Below, piece by piece: positions 26,108 to 33,868 of a stretch of 40,790 nucleotides of DNA. The position numbers and the translations under genes are program-made. The notes under the pieces were generated by a model that was given only the letters and a program-made list of their open reading frames with translations, ran no database searches and was not told the origin of the DNA. Position 1 is the first letter of the stretch. Each line of letters begins with the position of its first letter. The stretch comes from Spongiibacteraceae bacterium UBA5047 (lineage in GTDB: Bacteria; Pseudomonadota; Gammaproteobacteria; Pseudomonadales; Spongiibacteraceae). Location: NCBI GenBank assembly GCA_002415025.1, contig DIBR01000064.1, positions 75,351 through 116,140 of the forward strand, read 5' to 3'.

Positions 26108-26781
26108 GTTTTTTCGGAACCCTGAGTGAGAAACCCTGGCTGACGCCCTCGGCAATTGCGCACGGGCCGGTGAGTGATGTGGCACCCTATGTTGCGGCCC
26201 GCACTGCGCTTAACTTTATTATGGGTATAGTGAGCGTTCTGTTTTTTCTCTTCTTTATTACCTTATTGTCTCGCTCGCAATACCCGGATTTTCAGGCACT
26301 GGCCGGCCAACCCTGGCAGCCCTTCACCGACACCAGCCGATTGTGGTTTAACACCGGGCTGCTATTGCTCAGCAGTGCTGCGATGCAATTCGGGTTGATG
26401 TCGGCCCGGCGGCAGCAGGCTGCCCGCATGATTGCAGGGCTAGGCTTTGCTACCGCTTTCGCCATTGTGTTTTTACTGGCGCAGCTCCAGCTGTGGCAGC
26501 AACTCAATGCGCTGGGGTTTTATGTGGGCAGTAATCCGGCCAATAGTTACTTCTATCTGTTGACGGCGGTTCACGGCTTGCACTTGCTGGGTGGTTTGGT
26601 GGCACTCGGTCATATTGCACGGCGTTTGTGGCAGCGCGCGGCGCCCGAGATTCTGGCAATGCCATTGAGTTTGTGTGCGCGATATTGGCATTTTCTGCTG
26701 CTGGTTTGGCTGGTGGTGTTTGCCTTGTTGACGAGCGAACCGGCAACCATTAATGCACTGGCGGCCATGTGTGGCTTTTGA
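26104..26781 (+). CDS. Cytochrome c oxidase subunit III-like membrane protein 1
   Basis: 225 residues with about five or more hydrophobic helices. The start overlaps the coxA stop (ATGA). The signature RYWHFLLLVWLVVFALL near the C-terminus corresponds to the YWHF segment of heme-copper oxidase subunit III, and LTAVHGLHLLGGLVALGH to its conserved HGLH region. The glutamate of the DCCD-binding helix in classical subunit III is not evident. The next gene is a second protein of the same superfamily, so the oxidase would have two subunit III-like proteins or one is an assembly or stability factor. Confidence 0.8.
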   Translation: MSFFGTLSEKPWLTPSAIAHGPVSDVAPYVAARTALNFIMGIVSVLFFLFFITLLSRSQYPDFQALAGQPWQPFTDTSRLWFNTGLLLLSSAAMQFGLMSARRQQAARMIAGLGFATAFAIVFLLAQLQLWQQLNALGFYVGSNPANSYFYLLTAVHGLHLLGGLVALGHIARRLWQRAAPEILAMPLSLCARYWHFLLLVWLVVFALLTSEPATINALAAMCGF

Positions 26782-26805
26782 GTCTGCAGGCTATGTGAGG
26801 CAAAG

Positions 26806-27489
26806 ATGAATTCATCGACAGAAACCAAAGGCGGTTACGACGCTCCGGGGCTGGAGGGCGTTGTCTCCGACTGGGCAGCCGACAAGCAAGCCTTCGACAT
26901 GCCTTGGGGCAAGTTGATGATGTGGATATTCCTGCTGAGCGACACCTTTATCTTCAGCATCTTTTTAACCGGCTATATGAATGTGCGCATGTCTGCTACT
27001 GATGCCTGGCCAAGCCCGAGTGAGGTGTTTGCGCTGGAAATCGCCGGCACCCACCTCCCGCTGATTCTGATAGCCATCATGACCTTTGTGCTGATAACCA
27101 GCAGTGGCACCATGGCTATGGCAGTTAATTATGCTTATCGCGGAGATCGGCGGCGTACGGTCATTCTTATGGCCTTGACGGCGGCTTTGGGCGCGAGTTT
27201 TGTTGGTATGCAGGCCTTTGAATGGACCAAGCTGATCGTGGAGGAGGGCGTGCGGCCCTGGAGTAACCCGATGGGGGCCGCTCAGTTTGGCTCAACATTC
27301 TTTATGATCACCGGCTTTCACGGAATGCACGTAACCGCGGGTGTTATTTATTTGACCATCGTGGCGCGCAAGGTTGGGCGGGGCGACTACGAGAAAAAGG
27401 GCTATGCCATAGTCGAAATTGCCGGTTTGTATTGGCATTTCGTTGATTTGGTGTGGGTGTTCATTTTCGCGTTCTTCTATCTATGGTGA
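26806..27489 (+). CDS. Cytochrome c oxidase subunit III-like membrane protein 2
   Basis: 227 residues. After a 35-residue soluble N-terminus, the protein has about five helices. It carries the subunit III signatures STFFMITGFHGMHVTAGVIYL and VEIAGLYWHFVDLVWVFIFAFFY. The first helix has LLSDTFIFSIFLTGY, with Asp in the place of the Glu of classical subunit III. It is shorter than the 260-residue norm and close to the NorE/quinol-oxidase type. It lies 24 bases after the preceding subunit III-like gene and four bases before the subunit IV-like gene. Confidence 0.85.
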   Translation: MNSSTETKGGYDAPGLEGVVSDWAADKQAFDMPWGKLMMWIFLLSDTFIFSIFLTGYMNVRMSATDAWPSPSEVFALEIAGTHLPLILIAIMTFVLITSSGTMAMAVNYAYRGDRRRTVILMALTAALGASFVGMQAFEWTKLIVEEGVRPWSNPMGAAQFGSTFFMITGFHGMHVTAGVIYLTIVARKVGRGDYEKKGYAIVEIAGLYWHFVDLVWVFIFAFFYLW

Positions 27490-27493
27490 TGCT

Positions 27494-27811
27494 ATGAGTG
27501 AAACTGCCGGTCAACAGCATCCGATTGGTATCTATCTAAAAATATGGGTGCTGCTATTTGTGCTCAGTACCCTGTCGTATCTGGTGGACTTTTTTCACCT
27601 GCAGGGCTATCTGCGCTGGTCGCTAATCCTTCTTTTCATGTTTTTGAAAGCCGGTTTCATTGTGGCAATTTTTATGCATTTGTCCTGGGAGCGGCTGTCA
27701 TTGAAATACACGCTGTTTCTGCCTGTTATCGCAATAATCGTGTTGATTGCGCTGATGGCGATTGAGGGTGACTACGTGAATGTGACCCGGCACCTGTTCT
27801 TCGACCAATAA
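27494..27811 (+). CDS. Cytochrome c oxidase subunit IV-like protein
   Basis: 105 residues from ATG 27494. Three hydrophobic helices (about 11-30, 39-60 and 70-90) and the pattern GYLRWSLILLFMFLKAGFIVAIFMHL match the prokaryotic subunit IV/COX4 or caa3-subunit-IV family. A GxIxFMHL-type segment is typical. The protein probably assists CuB assembly or stability. It is the last structural gene of the oxidase operon before SCO1. Confidence 0.85.
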   Translation: MSETAGQQHPIGIYLKIWVLLFVLSTLSYLVDFFHLQGYLRWSLILLFMFLKAGFIVAIFMHLSWERLSLKYTLFLPVIAIIVLIALMAIEGDYVNVTRHLFFDQ

Positions 27812-27824
27812 TGATAGCGGTTGT

Positions 27825-28511
27825 ATGAGTCTTCCTCCGCGCACACGCCTGTTGCTGGCATTTCTTCTGGCCAATGCTGTTGTGCTCTCGGTAGGGGCGC
27901 TGTTGTTACTTAATCGGCCTCCGAGCCTTCCGCAGATAGACGGCGTGTTTTTGCCGACGGCGCGCGATATACCCCCTTTCGAAGTGCTGGATCAAAACGG
28001 TGAAAAGTTTATTAACACAGACCTGAAGGGTAAGTGGCACCTGGTATCTTATGGCTTTACCAGCTGCCCCGATATCTGTCCGACCATTTTGTCGGACTTG
28101 CTGGTGGTGGCAGACAAGCTGCCTGAAGGTGAGCCTTTGCGATTCGTGTTCTATAGCATTGATCACCGTCGCGATACCCCGCTGCAGCTAGCGCGGTATC
28201 TCGATTATTTCAGCCCGTCGTTTATCGGCTTGACTCATCGCGACGGCAACGGTGGTGCCCATAAGGCTTTTGAAGATGGCCTTGGCATGGTGTCCGAGCT
28301 GGTTGTAGACGAGGCCGGCGATGCCAATGAATATCAGGTAAATCATGGGGTTGCCTTGTTTTTGCTGAACCCTGATGCGCAGTTGCAGGCGGTTTTCAAA
28401 CCCTCGGAATCGCTGGTGGGCAAGGCTGGTCTTCAGCCTGATTTTAACCCCGAAACCCTTGTGAATGACTACTTGGCAATACGTCGTTATGTGGCTAATA
28501 ATAGCCGTTAG
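27825..28511 (+). CDS. SCO1/SenC-family copper chaperone for cytochrome oxidase
   Basis: 228 residues, 13 bases after the subunit IV-like gene. An N-terminal membrane anchor (about 8-28) puts the thioredoxin-fold domain in the periplasm. The copper-binding motif CPDIC is at residues 81-85, and the third ligand is the His at about 174 (VNHGVALFLLNP). The surrounding YGFTSCPDICPTILSDL is the classic SCO signature. It would deliver copper to the CuA site of CoxB. Confidence 0.92.
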   Translation: MSLPPRTRLLLAFLLANAVVLSVGALLLLNRPPSLPQIDGVFLPTARDIPPFEVLDQNGEKFINTDLKGKWHLVSYGFTSCPDICPTILSDLLVVADKLPEGEPLRFVFYSIDHRRDTPLQLARYLDYFSPSFIGLTHRDGNGGAHKAFEDGLGMVSELVVDEAGDANEYQVNHGVALFLLNPDAQLQAVFKPSESLVGKAGLQPDFNPETLVNDYLAIRRYVANNSR

Positions 28512-28745
28512 ATTCCCCGCCAGGCCCCGTCTCCATATACGTAAATCATCGTATGCCACCACGCTGAATCGCTTGCTAGAGTAAGTGCTGTAAAAGCAAT
28601 GTGAATAGTCTAATCAGGCCTGCTGGAGCCACTGTCTACAGGTTTCGCCACAATATAGGCTTGTCAGCATTGCGTTGATTCGCAAGGTGTCGCAGCCACT
28701 ACTAGCGGCCTCTCGCAAACAGACGAATTTAGACTGGAGTGGCGA

Positions 28746-29540
28746 ATGGATATTGCAACGCTATTAGGTATGCTGGGCGCGCTCGGTGTTATTCTTGCGG
28801 CGATATTCTTTGGCGGCAGTGCCTCCAGTTTTATTGATGTGGCCAGTTGTCTGATTGTGGTCGGCGGCGGCATGTTCGCCAACCTGATGAAATTCCCCTT
28901 GAGCCAAACGCTCGGTGCGTTCAAAGTCGCCACCCGCGCTTTTGTACACAAACCTACCAGCCCCAGTGAACTTATTTCGCAGTGTCTTGAAATGTCCAAG
29001 GTTGTCCGTCAGGACGGGCTGCTGGGTTTGGAAGAATTTGAAATTGATAACGAGTTTATGAAAAAGGGCATAAACCTCACCGTAGACGGCCATGACCCCG
29101 AGTTTGTTGCCCGCGTATTGAACAACGAGATCAACCAGACTATTGAGCACCATGAACAGGGCGAGGACGTTTTTCGCGGCTTTGGTGAATCTTTCCCGGC
29201 AATGGGTATGATCGGCACGCTGGTGGGTTTGGTGCAGATGATGTCCAACATGTCTGACCCCAAGGCCATCGGCCCCGCCATGGCGGTCGCACTGTTGACG
29301 ACTCTCTATGGGGCAGTGCTCGCAAACGCCGTTGCCTTGCCCATGGCAGAAAAGCTGGCGTTTAGAACGGCAGAAGAGCGCCGCAACCGCTCACTGATTC
29401 TCGATGCTGTAGCCGCCATTCAGGAAGGCATCAACCCCCGGCAGCTTGAATCCCTGCTTGCAACCTACATGCCCGGCGCGGATCGCGAAGCGGCTTCAGC
29501 GCAAGACGCTGCGCCTGAAGAAGTTGCTGATGCCGCCTGA
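28746..29540 (+). CDS. pomA: PomA/MotA-type flagellar stator subunit A
   Basis: 264 residues. The sequence closely follows Vibrio-type PomA: MDIATLLGMLGALGV, FIDVASCLIVVGGGMFANLMKFP, VDGHDPEFV, FPAMGMIGTLVGLVQMMSNMSDPKAIGPAMAVALLTTLYG. Four helices with a cytoplasmic loop between the second and third. The charged loop residues that contact the rotor are in the middle part (EEFEIDNEFMKKG). With PomB it forms the ion-driven stator, here probably sodium-driven because it resembles PomA rather than the MotA of enteric bacteria. No other flagellar gene is nearby. The 234 bases upstream show no gene and no clear flagellar-sigma promoter. Confidence 0.93.
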   Translation: MDIATLLGMLGALGVILAAIFFGGSASSFIDVASCLIVVGGGMFANLMKFPLSQTLGAFKVATRAFVHKPTSPSELISQCLEMSKVVRQDGLLGLEEFEIDNEFMKKGINLTVDGHDPEFVARVLNNEINQTIEHHEQGEDVFRGFGESFPAMGMIGTLVGLVQMMSNMSDPKAIGPAMAVALLTTLYGAVLANAVALPMAEKLAFRTAEERRNRSLILDAVAAIQEGINPRQLESLLATYMPGADREAASAQDAAPEEVADAA

Positions 29541-30348
29541 CGCGCTTAAATTTCCGCCCCCGAAAAGTAAGGAAGCTGGCGCCCCGGCCTGGGTGCTTAC
29601 CTTTGCCGACTTGATGTCGCTGCTGCTGGCCTTTTTCGTTTTGCTGTTTTCTTTTTCTGAAATTGACAAGCAGAAATTCAAGGAAATGGCCGGATCAATG
29701 AAGGATGCCTTTGGGGTGCAGCGCGAACTCCGCGCTACTGACACTCCCGTTGGCAACAATATTATTGCCCGTGAATTCAGCCCCAGTATGAACCCTTCGG
29801 TAGCGATCAATGAGGTGCGGCAAACTTCCAACAAAGACCCTATGTCGCCGCGTGACTTGATGAAAGTCGACAAGTCCTTTTCCGATGATCTCAACAAAGT
29901 TAAGCAGTACCTCGAGGTTGAGATACTGAAAGGTCAGGTGGAAGTTGATGATGACGGTCACAAGGTTATTGTTATTCGCATTCGCGAGAAAGGCTCCTTT
30001 CCCTCTGGCAGCGCCGCACTGGCAGCGGGTTTTGAAGCGGTGATTAACAAGATTGCCGCTCTGGCGAAGGAGATAGATCAAGGCAGTATTGTTGTTGCAG
30101 GGCATACCGACGATGTGCCTATTTACACCAATCGTTATCGCTCAAACTGGGATCTCTCCTCGGCGCGAGCGGCAACGGTTCTCGACAAAATTGTCAGCAC
30201 CAGCGGCGAGCGCAGCTCGCGCTTCCATGTCACCGGCCACGCTGACACTAAACCCATTGACGACAATGCAACGCCCGAAGGGCGAGCCCGAAATCGGCGG
30301 GTAGAAGTTTTATTCCTGCGCGGTGCGCCCTACGTGCCGGCGGGTTAA
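29530..30348 (+). CDS. pomB: PomB/MotB-type flagellar stator subunit B
   Basis: 272 residues from the ATG at 29530, which overlaps the pomA stop by 11 bases; an in-frame start at 29446 would lie deep in pomA. The single helix has the stator motif VLTFADLMSLLLAFFVLLFSFSEID with the ion-binding Asp; a plug-like segment follows. The C-terminal OmpA-like peptidoglycan-binding domain has VVAGHTDDVPI and RNRRVEVLF. It is useful as an internal reference for the VWA proteins at 4053 and 5123, whose helices have the same Asp placement but no OmpA domain. Confidence 0.93.
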   Translation: MPPDALKFPPPKSKEAGAPAWVLTFADLMSLLLAFFVLLFSFSEIDKQKFKEMAGSMKDAFGVQRELRATDTPVGNNIIAREFSPSMNPSVAINEVRQTSNKDPMSPRDLMKVDKSFSDDLNKVKQYLEVEILKGQVEVDDDGHKVIVIRIREKGSFPSGSAALAAGFEAVINKIAALAKEIDQGSIVVAGHTDDVPIYTNRYRSNWDLSSARAATVLDKIVSTSGERSSRFHVTGHADTKPIDDNATPEGRARNRRVEVLFLRGAPYVPAG

Positions 30349-30352
30349 TAAA

Positions 30353-30384
30353 GGCGCGCCGGGATAGGGTAATCCGGGCGCGCC
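30353..30384 (-). terminator. Strong hairpin between pomB and copZ
   Basis: GGCGCGCC (30353-30360) and GGCGCGCC (30377-30384) pair, continued inward by GGAT (30362-30365) and ATCC (30372-30375) across one G-G mismatch, with an AGGGTA loop. On the minus strand it is followed by TTTATTAA, so it best fits a terminator of copZ, though it may also stop pomB transcription from the other side. Confidence 0.5.
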
Positions 30385-30407
30385 CCTCAGTTTGGTCGCT
30401 GCGCACG

Positions 30408-30605
30408 CTAGGCGTTAGTGACACCGTAGCCTAAAGCCACAATGGCAGATTCGAATAGCTTATCGTGGTTTACCCCCTCTATATCAACTGTGCCAGCGGC
30501 AATATTGACGTCGACGTGAGCATCCTCATCGATCGACTGTATGACCTTTGTGATTTTTTTCACGCAGGCGCCGCAATTCATTCCTGATACCAAGAGCTTG
30601 ATCAT
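30408..30605 (-). CDS. copZ: CopZ-like copper chaperone
   Basis: 65 residues, one HMA domain. The copper motif GMNCGAC is at residues 8-14 (Cys11 and Cys14), followed by the usual helix and strands ending GYGVTNA. ATG 30605 has GGAG upstream. It is divergent from copA and has its own CueR-type box, so it is probably induced by copper with copA. It would carry Cu(I) to CopA or buffer it. Confidence 0.9.
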   Translation of the reverse strand: MIKLLVSGMNCGACVKKITKVIQSIDEDAHVDVNIAAGTVDIEGVNHDKLFESAIVALGYGVTNA

Positions 30606-30659
30606 TGCTATTCTCCATAGCGGTTAAGGGTTGGGTGTTGCCGATGGCAGGTTGCGAGA

Positions 30660-30679
30660 TTGCCGCGTGGCAAGGTCAA
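30660..30679 (-). promoter_or_regulatory. CueR-type operator/promoter of copZ
   Basis: On the minus strand TTGACC (30679-30674) as -35 is followed directly by the dyad TTGCC-ACGC-GGCAA (30673-30660). CueR activators bind such a dyad in an over-long spacer and remodel the promoter. The -10 box is not obvious, so the exact start is unknown. Confidence 0.65.
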
Positions 30680-30713
30680 GTGGCTTGCCGAAAAAATATT
30701 TGTTCTCCGATGC

Positions 30714-30745
30714 TTGACCTTCCCATAATGGGAAGCCTGAGACTG
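30714..30745 (+). promoter_or_regulatory. CueR-type operator/promoter of copA
   Basis: TTGACC (30714-30719) is followed by the perfect dyad CTTCCCAT-A-ATGGGAAG (30719-30735), the layout of CueR-controlled copA promoters (TTGACCTTCCC...). With the typical 19-20 base spacer the -10 would be near GAGACT at 30739-30744. The copA start lies at 30773. Confidence 0.7.
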
Positions 30746-30772
30746 GCGCTATAACCTATAGGAGGGTTCTTT

Positions 30773-33211
30773 ATGGCTGCTTCGTCTGTGCTATCAATCA
30801 ATGCTTCGGGTGCGGAAGACTCGGTGAGTCTCGCGATCGAGGGAATGACGTGCGCGTCGTGCGTAGGGCGCATTGAAAAGTCACTGAGTAAGGTCAGTGG
30901 CGTTACCGGAGTGCGCGTAAATCTGGCGACGGAGACCGCTCAGGTAGATTTTGCATCGGCTACACCATTATCTGCTCTCACAGATGCGGTGGCAGGCGCC
31001 GGTTATGCAGTGCGCAGCGACGAACTGACATTTCAAATTCGGGGGATGACTTGTGCCAGCTGTGTTGGCCGAATCGAAAAGGCGCTTGGAAACGTGCGCG
31101 GTGTAGTGAGCGCGAGCGTTAACCTTGCCACGGAGTCAGCGCGAGTACGTTATCTGGCAAAGGTGGTGTCGGCCGAGGAGCTGATTCTTGCCATCAGCGA
31201 CGCGGGATATGACGCCAGCGTGGCAAGCGCGCAAGTAACCGCGCCCGCCGCACAACGCTTCCTCACCGAAGAGCGCGCAATCGTTATCGCCACTATATTG
31301 TCGCTGCCCCTGGTTCTTCCCATGTTGCTCGAGCCCTTCGGGCTGAAGTGGACGCTCTCTGGCTGGGTCCAGCTCGCGCTGGCCACGCCGGTACAATTTT
31401 GGCTGGGTGCCCGGTTTTACCGCGCGGCCTGGAAAGCTGTTAAAGCGCGCGTCGGGAACATGGACCTGTTGGTGGCTATCGGCACCAGCGCGGGCTACGG
31501 GCTTAGCGTATACGAACTGCTACGCCTTGATGCCCATCAGGGTCAGCACCACTACTATTTTGAAGCCTCTGCCGTTGTTATTACCCTGGTGCTATTGGGC
31601 AAATGGTTGGAAACGCGGGCGAAACGCCAGACTACAGCCGCCATTAAGGCTTTGCAGAGTCTGCAGCCGCCGGTTGCTCGTGTGCGGCGCGACAACAAGG
31701 ACCGGGAAGTCGGTATTGCAGACGTTCAGCGTGGTGACGTAGTGGTCGTGAAGCCGGGGGAGCGTGTGCCGGTTGATGGTATTGTGATTGAAGGCGATAG
31801 CCATATCGACGAGTCAATGGTGACAGGCGAGAGCCTTCCTGTGAGTAAAGGGGTAGGCAGCCGGGTGACCGGTGGCACCATCAATGCGGACGGCTTGCTG
31901 CTTATTCAAACCGAATCTGTTGGCACGGAAACAACGCTGGCCCGAATTATCCGGCTGGTTGAAGACGCGCAGGCAGCCAAGGCGCCGATTCAGCGCATGG
32001 TTGATCAGGTGAGCGCGGTGTTTGTACCGGTCGTTCTAGTGATTGCGACCATCACCTTCATAGCTTGGTGGCTGTATGGCGGTGATGTGCAAATGGCGAT
32101 TATCAATGCCGTGGCTGTGCTGGTAATCGCTTGTCCCTGTGCGCTGGGGTTGGCTACACCTACGGCCATCATGGCGGGTACCGGCGTTGCGGCTCAACAT
32201 GGCATCCTGATCAAAGACGCCGAGGCGCTTGAAGTCGCCCACGGCGTTCGCACGGTTGTATTTGATAAAACGGGCACGCTGACCGAAGGTAAGCCGACCC
32301 TGGTTGACTACACACCGGCAGGTGAAAACAGCGCTGACAACAAACGACAACTTCTGGCGTTCAGTGCGGCTATCCAATCGGGCAGTGAGCACCCTCTGGC
32401 AAAGGCCGTATTGAATGAGGCCGAAAATCAAGGCGTGGATATTGGTGCCAGTAAGAAGTTTCGTGGGCTTCCCGGTCGGGGTGTTGAGGCCGAGGTGAAC
32501 GGTAGAATGCTGCAGCTGGGAAGCGAGCGCCTGATGCAGGAGCTGGGCGTCGATTTATCTACCCTGCGCGAGCGTGCGGTAGCGTTGGAGCAAAAAGGCT
32601 ATACGGTTTCCTGGCTGTCGGTCGCTTCGCCTAAAGCGGAGCTTGTCGGCTTGCTGGCGTTTGGTGACACTCTAAAGCCCGGGGCAGCCAGGGCCATTGA
32701 GGCACTTCAGAAACGCGGGGTCGCCACTGTTATGATCACTGGAGACAATCAGGGCAGCGCCGACAACGTTGGGCAGCAGCTTGGTATAGATCAGATTTTT
32801 GCCAATGTGCTTCCGGAAGATAAGGCGAAGGCCGTGACACGCCTTGCCCGGGGGGAAGGTAAAGTGGCGATGGTGGGCGACGGCGTGAACGACGCCCCTG
32901 CGCTGGCGGCAGCTGATGTAGGTATCGCCATGGCAACGGGCAGTGATGTGGCTATGCATACCGCCGGTATAACGCTAATGCGCGGCGCGCCCGAGCTGGT
33001 TGCCGCTGCCATCGCGATATCAGACCGTAGTTACAGAAAAATACGGCAGAACCTGTTCTGGGCATTTATCTATAATATGGTGGGAATACCGCTGGCCGCT
33101 TTCGGTCTGCTGAGCCCGGTTGTAGCAGGCGCAGCGATGGCGTTAAGCAGTGTGAGCGTGGTTAGCAATGCCTTGCTACTCAAGCGTTGGAAGCCAGGCA
33201 AAGACCTGTAA
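30773..33211 (+). CDS. copA: Copper-exporting P1B-type ATPase CopA
   Basis: 812 residues with a strong ribosome binding site (AGGAGGG). Two N-terminal HMA domains carry GMTCASC at 24-30 and 91-97. About eight membrane helices surround the copper site CPC (about 454-456, in ACPCALGLATP), which marks Cu(I) specificity. Catalytic motifs: TGES (about 355), DKTGT with the phosphorylated Asp498, HP (in GSEHPLAKAV), MITGDN and GDGVNDAPAL. It exports Cu(I) from the cytoplasm. The cueR gene lies 32 bases after its stop and is probably co-transcribed. Confidence 0.95.
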   Translation: MAASSVLSINASGAEDSVSLAIEGMTCASCVGRIEKSLSKVSGVTGVRVNLATETAQVDFASATPLSALTDAVAGAGYAVRSDELTFQIRGMTCASCVGRIEKALGNVRGVVSASVNLATESARVRYLAKVVSAEELILAISDAGYDASVASAQVTAPAAQRFLTEERAIVIATILSLPLVLPMLLEPFGLKWTLSGWVQLALATPVQFWLGARFYRAAWKAVKARVGNMDLLVAIGTSAGYGLSVYELLRLDAHQGQHHYYFEASAVVITLVLLGKWLETRAKRQTTAAIKALQSLQPPVARVRRDNKDREVGIADVQRGDVVVVKPGERVPVDGIVIEGDSHIDESMVTGESLPVSKGVGSRVTGGTINADGLLLIQTESVGTETTLARIIRLVEDAQAAKAPIQRMVDQVSAVFVPVVLVIATITFIAWWLYGGDVQMAIINAVAVLVIACPCALGLATPTAIMAGTGVAAQHGILIKDAEALEVAHGVRTVVFDKTGTLTEGKPTLVDYTPAGENSADNKRQLLAFSAAIQSGSEHPLAKAVLNEAENQGVDIGASKKFRGLPGRGVEAEVNGRMLQLGSERLMQELGVDLSTLRERAVALEQKGYTVSWLSVASPKAELVGLLAFGDTLKPGAARAIEALQKRGVATVMITGDNQGSADNVGQQLGIDQIFANVLPEDKAKAVTRLARGEGKVAMVGDGVNDAPALAAADVGIAMATGSDVAMHTAGITLMRGAPELVAAAIAISDRSYRKIRQNLFWAFIYNMVGIPLAAFGLLSPVVAGAAMALSSVSVVSNALLLKRWKPGKDL

Positions 33212-33243
33212 GAAAGCCGTTTGGCGTGGGCGAGGAGGCGAAT

Positions 33244-33633
33244 GTGAACATTGGAGAAGCGGCAGGCCGCAGTGGGGTGTCTGCCAAAATGATACGTCAT
33301 TACGAATCGATCGGTCTGATCAAAGACTCAAAACGCAGCGCAGCGGGTTACCGCTTATACGGTGATGTAGATTTGCATAACCTGCGCTTTATCAAGCGCG
33401 CCCGCTCGCTTGGGTTTTCGCTGGCGCAAGTGAGCCAGCTGCTGTCCTTGTGGCAGGATCGCAGTCGCGCGAGCGCCGATGTAAAGCGCCTGGCAATGGC
33501 GCATGTTGAAGAGCTCGATAATAAAGTTGCCGAGCTGACAGCAATGCGGGACCTGCTTCATGAGCTTGCAGTTAGCTGTCACGGTGACAATCGCCCCGAT
33601 TGCCCAATCCTGCAAAATTTGGAAAATTCCTAG
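33244..33633 (+). CDS. cueR: CueR-type MerR-family copper regulator
   Basis: 129 residues from GTG 33244, which follows GAGGAGG; the frame is open further upstream but overlaps copA. The MerR DNA-binding helix (NIGEAAGRSGVSAKMIRHYESIGLIKDSKRS and GYRLYGDVDLHNLRFIKRARSLGFSL) and a dimer helix are clear. The metal loop CHGDNRPDC has the C-x7-C spacing of Cu(I)/Ag(I) sensors. It would act at the two operators at 30660 and 30714. Confidence 0.92.
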   Translation: MNIGEAAGRSGVSAKMIRHYESIGLIKDSKRSAAGYRLYGDVDLHNLRFIKRARSLGFSLAQVSQLLSLWQDRSRASADVKRLAMAHVEELDNKVAELTAMRDLLHELAVSCHGDNRPDCPILQNLENS

Positions 33634-33868
33634 CCGGGCGTTGCCGTGCAAGGGGGGGCTGAATCCGGCCCCTCACACCTTCAAGACGGTCAGAGATCGC
33701 TTTGGGCCGCGTCTTGGGGCATTGCGGGCGCCAGATAGGGAGCTTTTTCGAAGAATTTTGGGAAAAGACTGCAAGAAATAGCAAAATCCAACAAAAAAGG
33801 GAAGACGTTTTTTCTCATTTCCAGTATCGTAGCGATCCAATTTTGGGCCAGTAAATTCAGAGAGAACC

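Noticed and set aside
25028..26185. 385-codon open frame on the minus strand across coxA
   Set aside because: It lies opposite conserved oxidase subunit I and III-like genes with clear catalytic motifs; composition is that of an antisense shadow and it has no family signature.
28512..28745. Flagellar-sigma promoter in front of pomA
   Set aside because: A TAAA is present but no matching GCCGATAA-like element at the right spacing.
33634..33700. Terminator after cueR at the G/C-rich stretch
   Set aside because: The arms do not pair well and no T-run follows.
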